From positions 8,583,720-8,647,719 of the forward strand of contig NC_087080.1 of assembly GCF_026151205.1 (NCBI RefSeq): a stretch of 64,000 bases of DNA, read 5' to 3'. The DNA is from Bolinopsis microptera. Its lineage: Eukaryota; Ctenophora; Tentaculata; Lobata; Bolinopsidae. Position 1 is the first letter of the stretch. Every line of letters starts with the position of its first letter. The translations under genes and the position numbers were made by a program. Below, in pieces: positions 30,042-39,587 of the stretch. Under the pieces are notes generated by a model, which saw only the letters and a program-made list of their open reading frames with translations, was not told the origin of the DNA and did no database searches.

Positions 30042-30990
30042 ATTATAATGCTCCTGCTTAACTGCAGTCGAGCACTCTCTTTGGGAAACCAAACAACAAC
30101 TATTTATTAGTTATGCTCCTTCGACTCGTCGTTGTTGAGCACTCTCGTTTGATAACCAGAATCAACAATTAGGTAACTCTCAAATACGGATCCTAATTCT
30201 ACCAGCTTCACGGAACTCAGTAAAGAATTTTTCTCTACCACTACACGAAGGCCAACGCAGTTTACAACTTTAAAAGCCAAAGATATCTTACTACCTTACT
30301 TCATAGACAATTTTAAAATTGGGACGGACACAATAAACTGTTTTTTTGGAAATTTTGAAAATGTTTCATGATCGATAAAAATTATTTTATAAAGGAGCAA
30401 CATGTCATAGCGCTACAATTCATTATTCTATTTGGCACTGATGATTGGTATTGTTTTTATACATATCATGAAACGGATCGTTTGCCCGCCAATTTGATTT
30501 GTTTCAATTGTTCGAATTATAATGCTCCTGCTTAACTGCAGTCGAGCACTCTCTTTGGGAAACCAAACAACAACTATTTATTAGTTATGCTCCTTCGACT
30601 CGTCGTTGTTGAGCACTCTCGTTTGATAACCAGAATCAACAATTAGGTAACTCTCAAATACGGATCCTAATTCTACCAGCTTCACGGAACTCAGTAAAGA
30701 ATTTTCCTCTACCACTACACGAAGGCCAACGCAGTTTACAACTTTAAAAGCCAAAGATATCTTACTACCTTACTTCATAGACAATTTTAAAATTGGGACG
30801 GACACAATAAACTGTTTTTTTGGAAATTTTGAAAATGTTTCATGATCGATAAAAATTATTTTATAAAGGAGCAACATGTCATAGCGCTACAATTCATTAT
30901 TCTATTTGGCACTGATGATTGGTATTGTTTTTATACATATCATGAAACGGATCGTTTGCCCGCCAATTTGATTTGTTTCAATTGTTCAAA
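30042..30990 (-). repeat. Same 474-bp array in inverted orientation
   Basis: At 30,041/30,042 the array flips: sequence from ATTATAATGCTCCTGC onward is the reverse complement of the preceding unit type, for two units. The junction falls inside a unit, so the result is a palindrome with about 950-bp arms. Confidence 0.85.
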
Positions 30991-31022
30991 TTATGTATAT
31001 ATGTATATATATAGATAGATAT

Positions 31023-31502
31023 CACGACAATCTGTCGTAAAACAGGGGTTCTAGAAAACCCACTTCCCGATGTTCCTGAAACCTGAAACTTTTTTTTGCA
31101 GTCGATTTGGTCAACGTCTAGACGCCCTGAAAAATTTCAGATCTCTAACTCGATTTTAACATGGTTTTTAAGGCACCTGAGTATGGCGATTTTGGGTTTT
31201 TTACCGAATTTCGTATAACAGTGCTGGCGAGTATTTTATGCAAATTTCTTAAAAATCTCAACATAACTATTTTTTATTCCTGTCATCTTTGACATCAAAT
31301 TAGAATGTTTTGAACTAAAAATAAATCTGCTGAACGACTTCCGATGAGTCTTAATGCCTGAAAAACTCCTGCCGGAGGCGGCGGCCTTCGGCCGCCGCCT
31401 CCGGCCGGAGTGCACGCTTCGCGTGCACGAAAGAGGCTTGTAACGTGTACCAAAGGGGGTATAATAGTAAAGGGGGTATAATAGTAAAGGGGGTACATAG
31501 TA
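31023..31502. repeat. Dispersed repeat, copy with GC-rich hairpins
   Basis: Similar to 23,896-24,290 (shared ACGACAATCTGT and TCTAACTC-AATTTTAACATGG blocks). Unlike that copy, it carries two perfect TTC-loop hairpins at 31371-31405 and 31410-31428 and three 17-bp AAAGGGGGTATAATAGT repeats at 31452-31502. Confidence 0.65.
31371..31428. other. Two adjacent perfect GC-rich hairpins
   Basis: GCCGGAGGCGGCGGCC (31371-31386), loop TTC, then its exact complement (31390-31405). Next, GTGCACGC (31410-31417), loop TTC, GCGTGCAC (31421-31428). They stand out sharply from the AT-rich surroundings. Confidence 0.85.
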
Positions 31503-31721
31503 TACCCACAATAAATGCACCGGTCGTGCTTGCCAGCACTGTGATTATGAAATGGGATGGAAATGTTTTAACTGCAGGTATTAATAGCTAATCCACAGTC
31601 CACACCCTAGCTACATAATATGAAGAATTTGTTTCATTTCAAAATAAAAAGGCTCTGATATGTCAGTAAATATTTTTCACTTCATAACACTATTTGTCCT
31701 TTTAATCGACTAAAAATTCAG

Positions 31722-32148
31722 GTCAACGGAAAATCTGAGGGCGAGTTCATCTGCATGATAAAATGGGGAAAACTCTTCATAAAATCCTCACCATCAAAGC
31801 TAACAGTTCGGACGATTTCATCACCTCCAGTTACCACAAACGTTGTAAAAGGAGGAACAGGGGAGCTCAATTGCCAGGCTACCGGTGACAGTGCTGCTAC
31901 AATCTCCTTCCACCGAGTATCCGACCACCAGTCCCTGGGCACGGTTGAAAATACTAATTCCGAGTCCAATGGGGTGGTAACGTCTACTGGTGTTCTGGCT
32001 GTTGGTTAACATGTCACATCTTCTGAGGATAGTATTGAGTTTTATTGCAAAGCAAGTTGGCTTCAGGGAAAAGAGATCAACTCGGATAGTGTTTATCTTT
32101 CTATTCTAGACATTACTGGGACGAGCGAGACCACATGGGGGGCTGCGG
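31722..32148 (+). pseudogene. Ig-repeat gene, exon with in-frame TAA
   Basis: Acceptor ATTCAG, donor GTAATT. The frame has EGEFICMIKW (F strand), then a new domain with GTGELNCQATGD and ATISFHR, then SEDSIEFYCKASW. The TAA at 32007-32009 interrupts it, but the same frame continues open on both sides and splice phases fit. It is a single nonsense change in an otherwise well-preserved exon. Confidence 0.7.
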
Positions 32149-32389
32149 GTAATTATACTTATATATTGAGATTACTATTTGATGCATAACTTGTAAAAAG
32201 TAGGCTTATCAATACGCACTCACAGTTGATAAAATGTTTCAGAAACTATTATTAATAACAATTTATTAAGGAAGCGGATTCAAGCCTTGAAACATTTTGA
32301 GGCTAATTGTGAGTTTAAGCAATATTCGGGTAGAGATTCAACTATTCAAGTCTTGGCAGTATTTAAGGAGTATAATTAATGATCCTCAG

Positions 32390-32555
32390 GCAAGGTAGCA
32401 GAGTTTAATTGCCAATCACACGGGGTGTTGAGGGAAAATGGTAATCTCTATCTTGATAAAGATACGAAAGAGATAGTGATTACTGACGCTAAAATAGGCT
32501 GGGAATTCTTTGACTCAATTAGCTCAACTTGGAAAGATATCGAAGAAGATGAACG
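32390..32555 (+). CDS. Ig-repeat gene, exon: Ig N-half
   Basis: Starts after CCTCAG and completes a phase-1 codon. It encodes KVAEFNCQSHG. Donor GTAATA in phase 2. Confidence 0.6.
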
Positions 32556-32690
32556 GTAATAGTTATAGCTTTATAATAAAACTTCTTAACATTTTTATCT
32601 TTCATAGTTAATTTATATTTGAATGCGTTGATTATTTCGTCGTGAAAATGTGGCTCGTTTTGTTATGCAGTAAAATGTTATCACTTTCAG

Positions 32691-33121
32691 TTTTTCCAAA
32701 AAGAATTCGCTAGTAGGAAGCAAGAGTGTCACCTCTTCTTCTCCGTAAATTGAAGGAAACTGACGACAATGCAAGGTTGAGATGCACCATCCAATACAAA
32801 GCAGACTCAAACTACAACTTCTTAGGAGGAACTGTAATATCAGGGGACTTAACCCTTAGGCTCGCTTCCATCACCTCTTTTACTTCCTCTGACTCCAGCC
32901 CAACTGTTGGTGACACTATAACTCTCACCTGCATAGCTACCGGTGAAGTAGCTCCCACATTTGGGTTCTCTGACGGACGAGGTAACTTTGATACCTCCCT
33001 CTATGAAATGGTGAGGGATACCCTGGTCTCATCTACTGGGACAGAACATTCTGTTACATACGTTACGAAAACTATTAAAGCTAAATATGTTATGAGGAAT
33101 GGTCAGCGCATCAAGTGTAAG
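32691..33121 (+). pseudogene. Ig-repeat gene, exon with frameshift
   Basis: After CTTTCAG the phase-correct frame reads NSLVGSKSVTSSS and stops. From about 32735 the protein continues in another frame (DDNARLRCTIQY, then GDTITLTCIATG). A one-base indel in the TCTTCTTCTCC run explains it. Donor GTTGGT at 33122. The exon spans the end of one Ig domain and most of another. Confidence 0.6.
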
Positions 33122-33228
33122 GTTGGTTAAGAAGAAATGTACATAATATAAATCCAATACAATATCTGGTGATGTCAAGCTTCTTTTTTGAGTTGATTGA
33201 ACAAGAAGTCATGTTATTTATGCCCCAG

Positions 33229-33325
33229 GCTGACTACGAGGGTGTAATAGGAACTACTGTTCAGAGCATGACTGTGACAACATACTACCATTGTAGTTCT
33301 TTACCACTCCAGACACACAACGATG
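33229..33325 (+). CDS. Ig-repeat gene, exon: Ig C-half
   Basis: Begins after GCCCCAG in phase 0 and encodes TTVQSMTVTTYYHCSSLPL with the F-strand cysteine. Donor GTTAGT in phase 1. Confidence 0.6.
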
Positions 33326-33513
33326 GTTAGTTAACTTTTACGATAATCGATACCAAAACAGTCAGATGAAATGCCTGGCCCAAAGTTGTACAGATTGAAC
33401 TGTTGATATTACTTCCAATTGAATCTGGAAGAGTTTGAATTCGTCGAAACGAGCCTTGTGTCCTAGACTTCACAAAACGACAAAACGTTGCAAATGGAAC
33501 CCTTTATTTTCAG

Positions 33514-33618
33514 TTGAGGATGCAGTGATAAAAACCATAGATAACGGAGATGGAACCACTACTCGCACGATCAGTACGTGTCCAGCTGACACTGACAGTA
33601 TACGATACACTCTTGAAG
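33514..33618 (+). CDS. Ig-repeat gene, exon
   Basis: Starts after TTTCAG and completes the phase-1 codon. It encodes EDAVIKTIDNGDGTTTR and a TISTCPADTD cysteine strand. It ends before GTTTGA. Ig-like sequence NVTIICKYSAPLL follows at 33,650-33,755 but does not splice cleanly, so another lesion may be present. Confidence 0.5.
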
Positions 33619-33787
33619 GTTTGAAAAGTGTTACTTTGTAAACACAGAAAACGAATGTAACCATTATATGCAAATATTCAGCTCCACTGTTAACCGTCTA
33701 TCAGAATGGGAATATCCGTCACTGGAAAGCTCCAGAAATACACATATTTGATAGCTGATGGGTTTAATAATTAATTTATACTTATAG

Positions 33788-33980
33788 GGAAATCCACGAG
33801 ATAAAACAACTTATTTCTGAGGTTAACTTGTTCCCAGAGACCGCCAACTCAGGAGCTAGTATAACATGTTCAAAAGAAGAAGGCCACTTCGTGAAGCTGT
33901 ACTTGGCCAGGTGCAGAGAGACTAAAGCCCTGGAGTTTGCTGAAGGGACCCAGATTTTAACCCTACCCTACTTAGTGGGA
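33788..33980 (+). CDS. Ig-repeat gene, exon before the C-terminal segment
   Basis: Frame EIHEIKQLISEVNLFPE to TLPYLVG, with GASITCSKEEG and LARCRETK. Acceptor TTATAG, donor GTAAGA. It ends in phase 0, matching the next exon; its start phase does not match 33618. Confidence 0.5.
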
Positions 33981-34208
33981 GTAAGATATCTTCAATTTTC
34001 TTAATTAAGTAATTAAAATTATCAATTTAATTAATTAATTAAATATTTCGATATGCGCTATCAGCTATGTGCTCCTTTATCGCCTGGGACCAAATTATTC
34101 AATTAAGTCGGCGATTTTGCCAATAATTGATGTCTCACAGTTGACACGCTTTATCGAACCCTCTCTAGTCTTTACTCGGTCCTCGGATCATCTTGATCTA
34201 TTCAAAAT

Positions 34209-34624
34209 CTTCAGAGTTGAAAACTACGTGAGATAATTTTTTAAATACGCCGTATTTTGCGTATTTTTGCTTAGAAATAAAATACGTCAAAAATACGTTA
34301 AAATACGTTTTTCTTGAAATTTCATTCAAAGACTAAAGTTATGTCATTCGTTTGCATTTTTTCAGACACATTTCTATTTAACTTCAACGCTTTAATGCTT
34401 TGGTAAGTCATATGCGAGGTGAAAAACGACAGAGCTACGCGAGTTTTGATAAAATCGTAAATTTATATAAAGCAATAGTACTTATTACTTTATTGGAGCT
34501 ATCAATGGTACAATAACACTTATTACGTATTTTATTCAACGAAAATAAAATACGCCGTATTTAACGTATTTTTGATATTTTATAAAATTCGTAAAATACA
34601 TATTTTTCAACTCGCTGAAAATCT
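34209..34624. mobile_element. MITE candidate rich in AAATACG repeats
   Basis: The ends resemble an inverted repeat (CTTCAGAGTTGAAAAC and the complement of TTTTCAACTCGCTGAA), with subterminal AAATACGCCGTATTT palindromes on both sides. It lies within an Ig-gene intron. Subterminal repeats are typical of hAT-like MITEs, which is inference. Confidence 0.4.
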
Positions 34625-34857
34625 TTCCTTTTCTTAACCTAGTTGTTTGGGGTTCGCCTAACTCTAGCTTAGGTTTAGGCAAGTCTGGCGAAACGTTAAA
34701 ATGGAAGCTAGACAGTATAAAACATCATGAAGCTAGACATTATATGAAAATCATCCGTAACTATAAAATATAAATCGAGTTCAAGATGAATTAAGTGATT
34801 ACTTTCAATTAACTTCGCTCCGTTTGCAAAGTTATATTATAGCTTGTTCTTTTTCAG

Positions 34858-34975
34858 CCATGTCACCCATCGCAGAGTGGCCAATTCGGAAAAGAAAAAA
34901 TGGAGGAGAAGTTAAACTCGGAGATCGATACAGTCTGCGGCTTTAAAAAAGCTGTTAGGTGTCTGATAGATAACA
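34858..34975 (+). CDS. Ig-repeat gene, exon 1 of the C-terminal cysteine segment
   Basis: Phase 0 start after TTTTCAG, ends before GTAAGT in phase 1. It encodes PCHPSQSG and DTVCGFKKAVRCLIDN. Not Ig-like: three cysteines and many Lys/Glu. I do not recognise the domain. Confidence 0.65.
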
Positions 34976-35327
34976 GTAAGTGTTCAACATCGGGCTCTGC
35001 ACATCCTTAATTTGATCTTATTGAGCACAAGACGTGTTTGTTTTACTTAATCTGACCGTTGTTTAACTTAATATGACCGTTCACATATTACGTCAGACCA
35101 CCTCAAATCTCCGTAAGCCATTTTATGCACAGAAATTGTGTGTAAATAACATTACTATTAGCGTATGCTTTTCCAAACCCCCTGATTACCCCCTGATTAT
35201 CCCTGATTACTAAGTAATTACGTCTGGCTTAGATAGTAAATGAACGATCCCTAGGCGTAATCCAACAGAATGGGCAGGTTATTTAATAATCATAGTTGAT
35301 ATGGTAACATACCCTTACTTCATTCAG

Positions 35328-35505
35328 CGTGCGAGCTGAAACGTTTGTGCGAGTGGAAAGTTGGGGTTACAAATGGGCGTCTTTACATGACGTTCAAAGT
35401 AAGGTTGACTCCACCCGTTTGGACTCATTCGGAGAGAACTAATCGCGTTTCGTTGAACGGTCGGAAGATTATGTTCTACAGATGCTCTGAAAAATACGAC
35501 AGCAG
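35328..35505 (+). CDS. Ig-repeat gene, exon 2 of the C-terminal cysteine segment
   Basis: Acceptor ATTCAG, donor GTGAAT. Phases fit both neighbours (1 in, 2 out). It encodes CELKRLCEWKVGVTNGRLYM and IMFYRCSEKYDS. Three more cysteines follow the three of the previous exon, so this may be a disulfide-bonded extracellular module unique to this gene family. Confidence 0.65.
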
Positions 35506-35629
35506 GTGAATTCTAATCTTTTTTAATCTCATGAAATATTAAATTCAGAATGAAACGTAATATTAATCTGAGACTTGCTTTACCATTTCTGTTTAGCAGT
35601 GTGAGCTAACATATTCACGTAGAGGGTTA

Positions 35630-35745
35630 AAGTTATAACGCAATAATGCTCTCTCACTCTGAGGGCCGCGCATGATAACACCCGAACGTAGTGAGGGGGT
35701 TTGCGCGGCCTGATAGAGTGAGAGAGTATTATCAGTTATAATGCC
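35630..35745. mobile_element. Small fold-back element
   Basis: ATAATGCTCTCTCACTCTGA (about 35642) pairs with TGATAGAGTGAGAGAGTATT (about 35711), and GGCCGCGCA pairs with TGCGCGGCC inside, giving a hairpin with about 30-bp arms in the intron. Confidence 0.65.
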
Positions 35746-35995
35746 CGACTGTCCGATTGGAAGGGGTGTAATGTGATACGTGCGCATGATACAATATAGT
35801 GTCTAATATATAGAACGCCAGTGTTATTTGTTTTGAAACTAATTAACTGTGGAGCCGGAAACGTATTACGAGAAATGAAAGTGGTCTCTCGCTGTTCTTA
35901 TACCTGTTTTGATAATGCTCCCTGAGAAAAATTTAGCGTTATCACATTTCACCCTCATGACACATTATCACATATAACGTCCCTGAGGGCATTAT

Positions 35996-36418
35996 AGGTT
36001 CTAATTGGTCTATCGCAGAGCTACTTCAGCTATTGAGTTATGTCCAATTAAAGGGTAAGAATGGATCTGGAGGAGTAATTTTAGGACCTACGAAATAGTT
36101 TCTACCGGTATTTTGTCGAGTTGAACATTCTGCAACCTTTGAACATCCTTGATTTGCTTGAATCTCAAAATTTGCATGAATCTCAAAAATGGCGAGCTGG
36201 AAGCCAGTCTTACAGGTTCTAATCGGACGTATCAGAGCTACTTCAGCGATTGAGTTCTGTCCAATTGAAGGGTAAGACTGGATCTGGAAGAGTAATTTTA
36301 GGGCCTACGAAATAGTTTCTACCGGTATTTTGTCGAGTTGAACATTCTGCACCCTTTGAACATCCTTGATTTGCTTGAATCTCAAAAATGGTGAGCTGGA
36401 GGCCATACCAATCTTACA
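35996..36418. repeat. About 218-bp tandem duplication in an intron
   Basis: The block starting AGGTTCTAAT at 35996 is repeated at 36214 with modest divergence, ending near TGGAGGCCATACCAATCTTA. Confidence 0.75.
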
Positions 36419-36573
36419 GCTCATTAACTACCACGTACCTAAATTACTACCAGAAAATTAAGAGGAGCTGAATATTTAAATTAGGAAACTCTAAAATAAT
36501 AAGTTGTCGGTATGTTCTTACACCAATTAGAATTACTGCATCATAATTACATAATCTCTTGATTACATTATAG

Positions 36574-36662
36574 GAAAAAACGAAATTTATTGACTGAGAT
36601 GGACTTCAACTTTGATCCGGAAAATCTGGAAGTTGAAGACTTTGTTTCTGATTGGATTTTAA
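36574..36662 (+). CDS. Ig-repeat gene, penultimate exon
   Basis: Acceptor ATTATAG, donor GTAAGA. Phase 2 in, phase 1 out. It encodes RNLLTEMDFNFDPENLEVED and FVSDWIL, an acidic C-terminus without a membrane segment, so the product would be secreted or held by another anchor. Confidence 0.6.
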
Positions 36663-36843
36663 GTAAGATGAAGAACCAAATCATTCATTATATTTTTAGT
36701 CAACACTAAACTGACGTTATTATTTGCAAGTCATTGCCCATACATGGGATGCACAATCAAAAATAGATTAAATTAATCACTTACAACAGCTGTTATTATT
36801 ACAAACATAAGAGAAACTGAAAATATAACCCGCCTCTTTTTCA

Positions 36844-36950
36844 GATTGACGAAAGAACAAAGAAAGGGCGGACGATTTGCGACCCAATCATTATCTATCA
36901 GCAATCAGAAAGGCCAAGATGCATGGAGAAATAGCGTTATCTAATGCATT
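36844..36950 (+). CDS. Ig-repeat gene, terminal exon with stop
   Basis: After TTTTCAG the split codon gives Asn and the next codon is TGA (36846-36848). The remainder is 3' UTR. The LINE's 3' end probably begins near 36,950. Confidence 0.45.
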
Positions 36951-37316
36951 TTTGTTGATTGATTGGGGGACTGGTCCGTAGTACCAGCCAATGTTTACTC
37001 AAAAGTAATATATAATTGAAATAAGTTAAATATTCATCCCCGAGGGGCACGCAGATTATAATTGTGATGTTATCTATTAAAACTATTCAATTAAAATTGT
37101 ATTGGTCGAGTCGACTGGCCCTGATCTGCAAACATATTTGATATTAGTAACTTTATGATGCTGCCTCACCGCAATTAGGTGTGTTATCAGTGTAGATATG
37201 CGTTATGTGGCAGTGAAATAAGGAATGTGCTGTTAGAATGGCAGGTGGTTTGAAATGTTGTATGATTCAGATTGTTTAATTTGAGCTGTATGAGTTTGGT
37301 TTTGAGTGATTATTGA

Positions 37317-39587
37317 CTATGTTCTTTGTGATTTACGTAATCCAGGTAGGTTGTGGAGTAAAAATGGTGGCCATTCGTCGTTGCAGCCAGCACTTTGCAA
37401 GTCTAGTAGTACTTTTTTTGACGAATTCTTATATATGTTGATAGAAAATATACTGGATGGGCATGTAATGCGAGTGTTATGCTCTGAAATAGCGAGCATT
37501 GGGCCTTTATAAAAGATGCTAGATCTCAGGTCAGTCTGTGAGTAAATTGATAACCAGTCTAAGTTTTGTTCGTGTGTCGTTCCTTGTTTGGGTGTGTTAG
37601 GAGGGAAAAGTTCTGAAATCGATTTGGGTAACAAACTAGACATATTTCGAACTTTGTGCAGTAAAATAAGTGCGTTTTTAACGATAACCCCTTGAACGGT
37701 TAAGACCTCGTGTTCTTTAAATGCTAGTTTTGTGTGCTCTGGCAGTTTTCCGTCCTTGTAGTAGTAGTTCACATTTCCGGCCATAACTGCCCTCATACCT
37801 TGTTTTTGTTTAGCAAAAAGAGATTCTATAAGAGATTTTGAAGCAAATCCCCAGACAAGTGAGCAGAAGTTTAAATGGGACTGAACAAAACTTTGGAAAA
37901 TCTGTAAACGGGCCTTCATTGGCAATTTATGTTTTATCCTGTACATCACCCCAATAAATCTTGACATCTTGCTCCTCAGTGCTTTTATGTGGTTACTCCA
38001 GTTAAGCTTTTCATCTACAATTACACCAAGAAACCGGGCTTCAGTTTTACGTTCTAATACTGTATTTTCTATTTGTACTTTAATCAATGATGGTTCTATG
38101 CGCTTTTTCGAGAAAATCATATAACACGTCTTTTTTAGATTTAGTGCTAATCCGTTGCTATTAACCCACCGTGATAATGTTTCCGTTAATTGGTTGACCC
38201 TTAGCATTAGTTCTTGGACATTGGAACCGTTAATAATGATATTTGCATCGTCTGCATAAAGTATGAATTTTACCATCATGTTAGAAATACCGGGAAGATC
38301 GTTGATGTATATGACGAAAAGTAAGGGACCTAGTATGCTCCCTTGTGGCACACCATGCACAATAGGCTTGTGGGACGAATGTGAATTGTTTATTGCTACA
38401 TATTGGCTTCTATCACTTAGGTATGACTCAAACCACTTTAGAGCTATTCCCCGGATGCCGTAGTGCTGTAATTTATTTAGCAGTGTAGCATGATCCAGGA
38501 CGTCAAACGCTTTACTGTAATCTAATAATAGCAGTAGTGAAATTTGGTTTTTGCTAAGAGAGTGTAAAATTGTACTTTGTGCATTAAGAAGAGCATGTTC
38601 ACAAGACCTTCCTGGACGGAAACCATACTGATTTTCGAATAAAGAACTATTTTTGTTGAGAAATTCTAAGACACGTCGGTGCATCAGTTTTTCGTAGATT
38701 TTTGAGAAGGAACCTAAGAGAGAGATGGGTCTATAATTTTCAACGTCAAGTTTAGAGCCTCCTTTATGGATGGGAGTTACTTTGGCAATTTTAAGGGCCT
38801 GTGGAAATATGCCTGTACTTAAGGATTCGTTGATAACTTTTGCTAATATAGCAAGGAAACTATCGCTGGAACTGGCTACTTTTAGTGGTTCAATTTTTGT
38901 GTCAAGGGTCGCTTTGTTCTTCAAACCAATAATAATTCTTTGAATTTCGATCGTTTCGGCAGGCTGGAGATAGATTGATTGAGAACAGGATGTGGGCAGA
39001 TATTCCTGGAACCCCCCAGGGTCAAAGGTCTGACGGGCACTTATCTGAGTTTTGATGTTCGTAGCAATGTTCGAGAAATAGTCATTAAACCTTTCAGCCA
39101 CGGTATCTTCAGAACTCAAAATCGACCCGTCCGAACCTTTAAGTCTTAACTGCTCAGTTTTCCTGCTTCTACCAAGTAAACCGTTGATTATTTGCCATTG
39201 TTTTTTGGAGCAGTCCTGGTATTTTTCGAATTGTTTTTTATAGTATCGTTGTTTGGCAATGTTGACATGTATTTTACAGAAAAGTTTTAGCTTTTTATAG
39301 GCCTCTATATTATTCATTGTAGGTTCAAGTACTTTACTATGATAACTTTCTTGTTTCCGCGCACATGCTTCTTCAAGCCAGGGTAATATCCAGGGTTTAG
39401 TATTAGAACGCTCATGCTCACGGCGAATATGATTGATTTTTAGTGGATAGGCAGTGTTATAGTGCTTGGTGTATATATCTGCAAGTTTTCCGTATTGCAG
39501 ACTAGCGTCGTCTGTACTTAATATCTCGTCCCACGTTTCCCCATCGATGAGTTCCCTAAAAGCAGCATTGTTGGCCTCATTTATCAT
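37317..39587 (-). CDS. LINE reverse transcriptase (ORF2)
   Basis: 756 aa, uninterrupted. RT motifs are in order: KVTPIHKGG, NYRPISLLGSFSK, NQYGFRPGRSCEHAL, LLLDYSKAFDVLDH, VPQGSILGPLLFVIYINDLP and the catalytic FILYADDANI, followed by thumb and C-terminal regions. Its ATG lies 11 bp before the stop of the upstream endonuclease frame (sequence ATGATAAATGA), so either ribosomes reinitiate or a single ancestral frame has shifted by one base. Confidence 0.9.
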   Translation of the reverse strand: MINEANNAAFRELIDGETWDEILSTDDASLQYGKLADIYTKHYNTAYPLKINHIRREHERSNTKPWILPWLEEACARKQESYHSKVLEPTMNNIEAYKKLKLFCKIHVNIAKQRYYKKQFEKYQDCSKKQWQIINGLLGRSRKTEQLRLKGSDGSILSSEDTVAERFNDYFSNIATNIKTQISARQTFDPGGFQEYLPTSCSQSIYLQPAETIEIQRIIIGLKNKATLDTKIEPLKVASSSDSFLAILAKVINESLSTGIFPQALKIAKVTPIHKGGSKLDVENYRPISLLGSFSKIYEKLMHRRVLEFLNKNSSLFENQYGFRPGRSCEHALLNAQSTILHSLSKNQISLLLLLDYSKAFDVLDHATLLNKLQHYGIRGIALKWFESYLSDRSQYVAINNSHSSHKPIVHGVPQGSILGPLLFVIYINDLPGISNMMVKFILYADDANIIINGSNVQELMLRVNQLTETLSRWVNSNGLALNLKKTCYMIFSKKRIEPSLIKVQIENTVLERKTEARFLGVIVDEKLNWSNHIKALRSKMSRFIGVMYRIKHKLPMKARLQIFQSFVQSHLNFCSLVWGFASKSLIESLFAKQKQGMRAVMAGNVNYYYKDGKLPEHTKLAFKEHEVLTVQGVIVKNALILLHKVRNMSSLLPKSISELFPPNTPKQGTTHEQNLDWLSIYSQTDLRSSIFYKGPMLAISEHNTRITCPSSIFSINIYKNSSKKVLLDLQSAGCNDEWPPFLLHNLPGLRKSQRT

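Larger units (their letters stand above)
20046..31721 (+). other. Repeat-filled intron of the Ig gene (about 11.7 kb)
   Basis: Separates two halves of one Ig domain in the same phase. It holds fold-back MITEs, a duplicated 1 kb segment, a 276-bp tandem pair, a Helitron remnant, an (AGATAAA)n run and a 474-bp array with an inversion. The regions 24,330-24,600, 27,060-27,750 and 28,000-28,370 show only short repeats or nothing recognisable. A duplicated GTAGGCCTTACACTGTGC tract is at about 27,115 and 27,392. Confidence 0.6.

Noticed and set aside
31236-31539. Three overlapping minus-strand frames over the GC hairpins
   Set aside because: They overlap each other and derive from hairpin and 17-bp repeat DNA.
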